From an uncultured Chlorobiota bacterium (lineage in GTDB: Bacteria > Bacteroidota > Kapaibacteriia > OLB7), in NCBI GenBank assembly GCA_946481475.1, contig CAMLOB010000078.1:1-11235 (forward strand): a DNA stretch of 11,235 nucleotides. Reading direction: 5' to 3'. The position numbers and the translations under genes are program-made. Under the pieces are notes generated by a model. It was not told where the DNA came from and ran no database searches. It saw nothing but the letters and a program-made list of their open reading frames with translations. This document shows, piece by piece, positions 7,455 to 11,235 of the stretch. The stretch's first letter is position 1; each line of letters begins with the position of its first letter.

Positions 7455-8522
7455 TCAATGCCGGGAGGAGGAGTCAAGGATTGTCCGATAGGTCCGCAGA
7501 TAATCGTCCACCATCCGGTCGACGGTAAAGCGTTCCTCGGCGGTCTTCCTGCAGGCGACACGGTCGATCTCCCTCACCCTTGCAACCGCATCAATCCCCT
7601 CCTCGGTTCCCCCCACAAGCAGACCATCGACGCCGTCACGAATCAGTTCCGGCATGCTCCCCCGGGCATAGGCAATCGTCGGAGTCCCGCATGCCATCGC
7701 CTCGACGATGGAAAGTCCGAACGGCTCGTCAAAATCGATCGGATGGAGCAGGGCAAACGCCCCTCCCAGCAACCCGTCCCGTCGATCCGGTCCGACACTC
7801 CCCAGATACTCCACATGCCTGTTATCGATAAAGGGTTCCACCTCGCGACGGAAATAGTCTTCATCCTGGATGATCCCGGCCATTTTCAGTTTCCTGTCGC
7901 TCTCCCGCGCAATCCTGATCGCCTCGGCCGCCCCCTTGTCCGGATGGATGCGACCGAAGAAGAGGAGATAATCTCCCCCTGTTTTGTTGAAGGTAAAACG
8001 TTCAATATCAATGCCGTGGTAGATCGTCGCGACGTAGTCCAGTCCGGGATCCCGGTCGGCATCGCTGATCGAGACATAGGAGACGTGACCGTTATAGCGA
8101 CGGTAGACCGGTTTGATCAGATCCGACGAAAATCCGTGGATGGTGGTCACCACCGGCGTCTTCACCAGGCGGCTGTAGGAAAGAGGAAAGAAATCGAACT
8201 GGTTGTGAATGATATCGAACGACTCCGCCTGCTCGAAGACCGAGGCGATGTGGAGCGCCTCGGCCACCTTGGCGTCGATCTCCGGGTCTTCCTCATAACC
8301 ATGCGGTACCACCGACTGCAGTTTCCCCGCCGTCAGGGAATCGCCGGTGGCGAAAAGCGTCACCTCCACTCCCCGGGCCACAAGACCTTCGGTCAGAAGC
8401 GAGGTCACCCTCTCCCACGGTCCGTAATGCCTCGGCGGAGTCCGCCAGGCAATGGGGGCAAGCATGGCAACGCGCAGGCCCTTCCCGAGCTTGCCCCCCT
8501 CCCCGTCGGCTGACCTCTTCAT
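7455..8522 (-). CDS. GT4-family glycosyltransferase
   Basis: A 355-residue retaining glycosyltransferase with a GT-B fold. The N-terminal Rossmann domain begins at LRVAMLAPIAWRTPP (16-30) and contains HYGPWERV (32-39), a typical acceptor-side loop. The C-terminal nucleotide-sugar domain has YHGID (168-172), FFGRIHPDKG (188-197) and the E-x7-E motif EPFGLSIVE (266-274), followed by AMACGTPTIA. Length and motifs fit a complete enzyme. It transfers a sugar from a nucleotide donor in the cytoplasm; donor and acceptor are unknown. The N-terminus carries about 15 charged, Gly/Lys-rich residues before the first strand. ATG shares its A with the TGA of the upstream gene (TGATG), so it is probably translationally coupled; GAGG lies three bases upstream. 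The following GH130 genes suggest its product is a mannose-containing glycan, which is inference from context. Confidence 0.9.
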   Translation of the reverse strand: MKRSADGEGGKLGKGLRVAMLAPIAWRTPPRHYGPWERVTSLLTEGLVARGVEVTLFATGDSLTAGKLQSVVPHGYEEDPEIDAKVAEALHIASVFEQAESFDIIHNQFDFFPLSYSRLVKTPVVTTIHGFSSDLIKPVYRRYNGHVSYVSISDADRDPGLDYVATIYHGIDIERFTFNKTGGDYLLFFGRIHPDKGAAEAIRIARESDRKLKMAGIIQDEDYFRREVEPFIDNRHVEYLGSVGPDRRDGLLGGAFALLHPIDFDEPFGLSIVEAMACGTPTIAYARGSMPELIRDGVDGLLVGGTEEGIDAVARVREIDRVACRKTAEERFTVDRMVDDYLRTYRTILDSSSRH

Positions 8523-9904
8523 CAGCCTCGATAGACCATCGGTGTGTTCACGATACTGTTCCCGGTCACCATGCTCCGCACCTCCTGCGACAGGGGACGG
8601 CAGACAAGCGAGGCAAAGAGATCATCGTATCTCTCGGCCACCCGCTCCCAGGTCATCGACCGGGAATACTCGTATGCACACCGATAGATCTCCTTCCGCT
8701 TCCGTTCATCGCCGAGAAGAGAGGAGACCGCTTCGGCAAGTTTTTCGGACGACTCGAAGTCGACCAGAACACCCCGTCCCTGCGCCAGCAGGTCGGCTGC
8801 ATACCAGTAGGGTGTGGAAACCAGTGCGCGACCGGCCGCAAGGGCATAGGAGAGCGTACCGCTCGATATCTGATCCCGGTTCCGGTAAGGCGTAACGTAC
8901 ACATCACAGGCCTGAAGGAAGCGGCAAAGCTCGTCGTTGGCGATATAGCGGTTGACGAAGGTAACGTTCCGCTCCACGCCGAGGCGTGCAATCTGTGCCT
9001 TCAACTCGTCGCGGTACTTCTCCCCCTGCTGTGCGACGATGCAAGGATGTGTAGCCCCGGCAATCACATAGAGTATGTCCGGATGTTCGCCGACGACGGC
9101 CGGAAGAGCGTCGACCATCACTTCGATCCCCTTGCTCGGGCCGATCAGACCGAAGGTCATCACCACTTTGCGTCCCTCCCAGCCGAACTCTCCTTTAAGA
9201 TCTTCCGGATCCGTAAAGGGAATGTCCGGAATGCCGTGCGGAATCACCCGGACGTTGTGAAGCGACGGAATCCGGTAGACGTGCCGCATCAGATTCAGTC
9301 CGCAGGGGGTCAGGACCACCGCAGAATCCGACGCCTGCAACAGTTCCCGCGTCCGGGTATGATACTCCGGCGACGGATCGGCAAGCAACGTGTGGAGTGT
9401 GGTAACCACCGGGATCTGAAGGCGACGGAGCATATCGATAATGTAGGCCCCCTCGGCTCCGCCGAAGAGACCGAACTCATGTTGCAGGCAGACGAGGTCA
9501 TAGCCCTGGCGATGCAGAAAATCGCCACACTCGACATACGACTCCCAGTTGTTCCGCTCCACCCTGCAGACAACCTCATTCGGATAGTCGATCTCCCCGG
9601 GTCTCTCCGCCACGGCGATCACATCCACAGTCATCTCCGGTTGATACCGGAGCAACGCCTCCCGCAGGTCGGCGGTAAACGTGGCGATCCCGCATTTCTG
9701 CGGAGGATAGGAGGCGATCATGGCCACTCGCCGGGGTTTCATTCCCACAGTCTGCGTTGTCACCGTGGGGGGGCGTTCCCTGAACTTCGACAGACTTCTC
9801 GGAGGTGTCGTCTCTTTCAGCGTCAACATTTCGGGGGACAGCAAGGATTTCTGATGCGCGGCGATCTCTTTGGAAGAGACCACCCCTGTATTTGATACCG
9901 GCAT
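8522..9904 (-). CDS. GT4-like glycosyltransferase, first gene of the operon
   Basis: A 460-residue GT-B glycosyltransferase. An unstructured Ser/Thr/Pro-rich leader (about 1-54) precedes the first Rossmann strand, RVAMIASYPPQKCGIATF (59-76). Further motifs are QHEFGLFGGAEGAY (141-154), TTLHTLLADPS (168-178), VIPHGIPD (220-227), FGLIGPSKGIE (251-261) and ISSGTLSYALAAGRALVSTPY (346-366). The last block occupies the place of the GT4 E-x7-E motif but lacks both Glu residues, as in a subgroup whose signature is SGTL-x-YALAAG. The frame stays open upstream to 10342, but the added 146 residues resemble no protein and cross the terminator hairpin at 10214-10243. ATG 9904 has AAGGGAGAA six bases upstream. 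A second possible start, ATG 9742, has no usable ribosome site. Donor and acceptor are unknown; the protein has no membrane segment. Confidence 0.88.
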   Translation of the reverse strand: MPVSNTGVVSSKEIAAHQKSLLSPEMLTLKETTPPRSLSKFRERPPTVTTQTVGMKPRRVAMIASYPPQKCGIATFTADLREALLRYQPEMTVDVIAVAERPGEIDYPNEVVCRVERNNWESYVECGDFLHRQGYDLVCLQHEFGLFGGAEGAYIIDMLRRLQIPVVTTLHTLLADPSPEYHTRTRELLQASDSAVVLTPCGLNLMRHVYRIPSLHNVRVIPHGIPDIPFTDPEDLKGEFGWEGRKVVMTFGLIGPSKGIEVMVDALPAVVGEHPDILYVIAGATHPCIVAQQGEKYRDELKAQIARLGVERNVTFVNRYIANDELCRFLQACDVYVTPYRNRDQISSGTLSYALAAGRALVSTPYWYAADLLAQGRGVLVDFESSEKLAEAVSSLLGDERKRKEIYRCAYEYSRSMTWERVAERYDDLFASLVCRPLSQEVRSMVTGNSIVNTPMVYRG

Positions 9905-9910
9905 AAGCAG

Positions 9911-9919
9911 TTCTCCCTT
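9911..9919 (-). promoter_or_regulatory. Ribosome binding site fixing the start of the first glycosyltransferase
   Basis: AAGGGAGAA on the minus strand lies six bases before ATG 9904. No comparable site precedes other in-frame starts further upstream, so this decides the 460-residue form. Confidence 0.7.
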
Positions 9920-9924
9920 GTTCC

Positions 9925-9943
9925 GGTCGTCCTCCGGACGACC
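9925..9943 (-). promoter_or_regulatory. Hairpin in the 5' leader of the glycan operon
   Basis: GGTCGTCC and GGACGACC form a perfect eight-pair stem around a three-base loop (9933-9935). It ends five bases before the ribosome site and starts about where transcription from the AT-rich stretch would begin. It could stabilise the mRNA 5' end or bind a regulator as DNA or RNA. The symmetry is directly visible; the role is inferred. Confidence 0.5.
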
Positions 9944-9970
9944 ATCTATAATTATTCTGTTTTTTTTAAC
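9944..9970 (-). promoter_or_regulatory. AT-rich candidate promoter of the glycan operon
   Basis: The minus strand reads GTTAAAAAAAACAGAATAATTATAG, the most AT-rich stretch in this part of the window. AATAAT (9951-9956) matches five of six bases of a sigma-70 -10 box. There is no good -35 box at 16-18 bases; the A-tract may act as an UP-like element. On the plus strand TATAAT (9948-9953) is present, but no gene follows in that direction. Confidence 0.35.
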
Positions 9971-9974
9971 ACAC

Positions 9975-10016
9975 TCCCCAGAGAGAGACCGAAACCGGCC
10001 TCTCCTCCAGTGGGGA
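9975..10016 (-). repeat. Nested inverted repeat upstream of the operon promoter
   Basis: An inner pair of nine-base arms (9983-9991 and 9996-10004) surrounds a four-base loop. It pairs fully only in minus-strand RNA, where the odd pair is G-U; in plus-strand RNA it is an A-C mismatch. An outer pair TCCCC (9975-9979) and GGGGA (10012-10016) encloses it. Neither side has a U-tract, so it does not look like a terminator. It could be an operator or part of a longer structured leader. Confidence 0.4.
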
Positions 10017-10169
10017 AAAGAATATAGAGAGAGAAAGATCAAGGGAACGTAAAGAGGGGGAGTTTTTTCGTCAGACACATCTCCCGACGGGATTGTATCA
10101 GGAGCAGGAGCGTATTGGAGAGAGGAAACCGTCGGATAGAAAAGAGAGAAAGTAGAAAAGATCTCCCGC

Positions 10170-10202
10170 TTCCGAGAGGGACGGCAAGCATCCTTCTCGG
10201 AA
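10170..10202 (-). repeat. Inverted repeat in the upstream leader
   Basis: TTCCGAGA (10170-10177) and TCTCGGAA (10195-10202) are perfect eight-base arms around a 17-base loop. The element follows the minus-strand terminator by a few bases and precedes the operon promoter. Its function is unknown. Confidence 0.4.
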
Positions 10203-10209
10203 ACCTCAC

Positions 10210-10243
10210 AAAAAAAGCGAAAGAGTTGAAACTCTCCCGCTTT
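10210..10243 (-). terminator. Strong intrinsic terminator, minus strand
   Basis: In minus-strand RNA, 10217-10240 folds into a stem GCGGGAGAGU/ACUCUUUCGC with a short loop and two G-U pairs. Three further A-U pairs extend it to 10214-10243. It runs directly into seven U residues (10210-10216). This is a textbook Rho-independent terminator, yet the nearest recognisable gene upstream on this strand is EF-G, some 770 bp away and with its own hairpin. It may end a small RNA, back up EF-G termination, or attenuate read-through into the glycan operon. Confidence 0.75.
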
Positions 10244-10375
10244 ACCTTCTCCCACCCTGCCCCCGGACAAGCGTAGGGTGAGCGCTTGTCTGGAAGATGC
10301 GCTGCATCCGGTACGTCGACGATGCTCCTTCCCCTTCTGCAATCAGGCCCCACACCATCAGAATGCTGAAAGAGA
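10210..10375 (-). ncRNA. Possible small structured RNA ending at the orphan terminator
   Basis: Upstream of the terminator the minus-strand RNA can form a small hairpin GATGC-AGC-GCATC and an imperfect 11-base stem (10263-10273 with 10283-10293). The nine-base loop of that stem contains CACCCU, complementary to AGGGUG at 10253-10258. Together with the U-tract this resembles a small RNA or riboswitch-like leader. I recognise no known RNA family and no clear promoter, and the 5' boundary is a guess. One stem position is an A-C mismatch on this strand. Confidence 0.22.
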
Positions 10376-10610
10376 CATCGGCTTCGGGGAAGAAGTGGCG
10401 TGGAGAGGAGGAAAGTTGCAGGAGTGGGGGATTCTCGGTGGTAAGAAAGGGAGGTGCAGGATAAGACGGCGGAACTCTTTCAGCAGACGGAAGCGCGGAT
10501 GGCCGAGGGAAGGTGGGTAGTCAGGAGAGCACCTGTCGACGAAGGCATCGTCTGTGGCCGGAGGAGTGCCTGCCGGGGGGACCGGCTGTCGGTGGGATAG
10601 CTGCCGGAAG

Positions 10611-10812
10611 GAGATCACCGGCTATCGGGGGTGCCTGCTGTCGGAGGGGCACCTGCCGGGAGAGATCACCGGCTGCCGGGGGTGCCTGCCGTCGGAGGGA
10701 CACCTGCCGGGGGAGATCACCGGCTGCCCGGGGTGCCTGCTGTCGGAGGGGCACCTGCCGGGAGATCACCGGCTGCCCGGGGTGCCTGCTGTCGGAGGGG
10801 CACCTGCCGGGG
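10611..10812. repeat. Four tandem repeats of about 51 bp, GC-rich
   Basis: Units begin with GAGATCACCGGC at 10611, 10662, 10713 and 10762, with lengths 51, 51, 49 and 51. The last two are identical apart from two missing bases; the first two carry a few substitutions. Each unit contains GGTGCC-n12-GGCACC or a close variant and a CCGG-centred symmetry, so each could fold into hairpins. Degenerate copies flank the array (about 10528-10610 and 10813-10855). All frames read through as Gly/Pro/Cys/Arg-rich peptide, but the 49-bp unit breaks the reading phase and no start signal is evident, so I treat it as a non-coding minisatellite. Confidence 0.85.
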
Positions 10813-10824
10813 GAGACCGGCTTG

Positions 10825-10855
10825 CCGGGGGTGCCGCCTTCGGCTCTACCCCCGG
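10825..10855. repeat. Hairpin at the end of the tandem array
   Basis: CCGGGGGTGCCG (10825-10836) pairs with CGGC (10841-10844) and ACCCCCGG (10848-10855), with a four-base loop and a three-base bulge: 12 base pairs in all. No U-tract follows on either strand. It occupies the position of a decayed fifth repeat unit. Confidence 0.5.
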
Positions 10856-10913
10856 TTACGGAGTGTCGTCCCTGCGGGACTTGGAGGGGGCGTATCGATA
10901 GCGTTACATGACA

Positions 10914-10941
10914 AAGGGGTGGAACATCTGTTCCACCCCTT
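10914..10941 (-). terminator. Terminator of the EF-G gene
   Basis: AAGGGGTGGAAC (10914-10925) and GTTCCACCCCTT (10930-10941) form a perfect 12-pair stem with a four-base loop. It sits 68 bp downstream of the EF-G stop codon on the minus strand and is followed there by TTTGTCAT. The U-tract is short, but the stem is very stable. Confidence 0.65.
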
Positions 10942-11009
10942 CATGGGATTTGCCGCTCGAATGTCCTCTCGGCATTTGAGAATCGGCATTCGTCATTCGC
11001 CAATCGAAC

Positions 11010-11235
11010 TTATTCCTCCACTTCCTCCAGCTCCGCCGACTTGACGATCTTCTGCTCCACGTCTCCCGGCACCTCTTCGTAGTGGCTGAACTCGCGTGTG
11101 TAGCTTCCGCGTCCCTGCGTCAGGGAGCGGAGTCGGGCGGCGTAGCCGTAGAGTTCGCCGAGCGGCACCTGCGCCCGGATGATCTGCGTCGCCCCCTTCG
11201 AGTCCACCCCCATGATCCGTCCCCGCCGCGAGCTG
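11010..11235 (-). CDS. fusA: Elongation factor G, C-terminal fragment (5' end outside window)
   Basis: The frame is open to the window edge, so the gene starts beyond it; about 74 residues are visible. They match the end of domain V of EF-G: SSRRGRI, then [45 protein letters not shown]. The family's usual form is RRG-x-I-x-G-x-x-x-RG, VPL-x-E-x-FGY, LRS-x-TQGR, EFSHY. EF-G is the GTPase that drives ribosomal translocation, and with RRF helps recycle ribosomes. The tail ends in an acidic SAELEEVEE. The GTPase domain is not visible, so this could also be a second, specialised EF-G paralogue. The ATG at 11213 is internal. A strong hairpin follows the stop. Confidence 0.9.
   Translation of the reverse strand, partial: SSRRGRIMGVDSKGATQIIRAQVPLGELYGYAARLRSLTQGRGSYTREFSHYEEVPGDVEQKIVKSAELEEVEE

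Larger units (their letters stand above)
9905..11009. other. Long non-coding stretch between the EF-G gene and the glycan operon
   Basis: Roughly 1.1 kb without a convincing gene. The open frames here are low-complexity, Pro/Arg/Gly-rich translations of repeats or extensions of the glycosyltransferase frame; none has a ribosome site plus recognisable domains. The part from 9960 to 10260 is purine-rich on the plus strand with many GAGAGA and GAAAG runs. The part from 10560 to 10860 is extremely GC-rich and repetitive. Beyond the separately listed elements, 10084-10090 and 10129-10135 form seven-base inverted arms (CCGACGG/CCGTCGG), and 10955-11005 holds imperfect CGGCATT/ATTCG repeats. Confidence 0.7.

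Noticed and set aside
6607..7491. 294-codon plus-strand open frame opposite the short GH130 gene
   Set aside because: Antisense to a full set of GH130 motifs and rich in Arg/Pro/Asp/His; no independent evidence.
7458..8513. 351-codon plus-strand open frame opposite the second glycosyltransferase
   Set aside because: It covers the GT4 gene almost exactly in antisense, without protein motifs; a codon-bias shadow.
9047..9895. 282-codon plus-strand open frame opposite the first glycosyltransferase
   Set aside because: Same reasoning: the minus-strand frame carries clear GT4 motifs, while this one is His/Arg/Pro-rich without motifs.
9905..10342. In-frame 146-codon extension of the first glycosyltransferase
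   Set aside because: It runs through a terminator hairpin and promoter-like AT-rich DNA, encodes low-complexity Arg/Ser/Phe-rich sequence, and a good ribosome site precedes ATG 9904 instead.
10385..10440. RNase P RNA-like string GAGGAAAGT on the plus strand
   Set aside because: The short resemblance is isolated; the other conserved RNase P RNA elements are absent nearby.
10611..10812. CRISPR array
   Set aside because: The units are continuous tandem copies without unique spacers, and no cas gene is nearby.
10513..10911. Possible Gly/Cys/Pro repeat protein encoded by the tandem array
   Set aside because: Several frames are open equally, the 49-bp unit shifts phase, and no start signal or known repeat-protein pattern is seen.

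Overview
The window looks like a chromosomal piece of a Gram-negative bacterium with fairly GC-rich DNA, most likely in the Chlorobi/Ignavibacteria/Kapabacteria part of the FCB group. The best lineage clue is the secreted protein with two OmpA-like domains at 2265-3641. Its phrases, such as an FFD-x-GEFEPPERY stretch and a LPEGRCYNRTVQI ending, resemble OmpA-family proteins common in those phyla. The assignment rests on remembered protein character, not a search. No phage, insertion sequence, tRNA, rRNA or CRISPR array is visible.

Left end, plus strand: the 3' part of a sodium:solute symporter gene (1-1254), a terminator-like palindrome, then a metallophosphatase-like gene (1437-2264). The latter has lost one complete set of metal ligands and kept the other. 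It meets the next gene stop codon to stop codon with no gap.

Centre, minus strand, transcribed from about 9950 down to 2265: two GT4 glycosyltransferases, a short GH130 glycoside phosphorylase, a long divergent GH130 protein, an (alpha/alpha)6-barrel-type carbohydrate protein and the OmpA-like protein. Two junctions overlap (TGATG and ATGA). The other gaps are 26, 68 and 99 bp. The first five proteins show no signal peptide, so they look like a cytoplasmic set for making and phosphorolytically trimming a glycan, plausibly a mannose-containing one. That is the window's best candidate for an undescribed pathway; its product is unknown.

Right end: about 1.1 kb without a convincing gene (9905-11009). 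It holds an AT-rich candidate promoter with a hairpin at the predicted mRNA 5' end, several inverted repeats, a strong intrinsic terminator on the minus strand not preceded by a recognisable gene, four GC-rich tandem repeats of about 51 bp, and a terminator for the gene at the window edge. That gene is the 3' end of an elongation factor G gene (11010-11235, minus strand).
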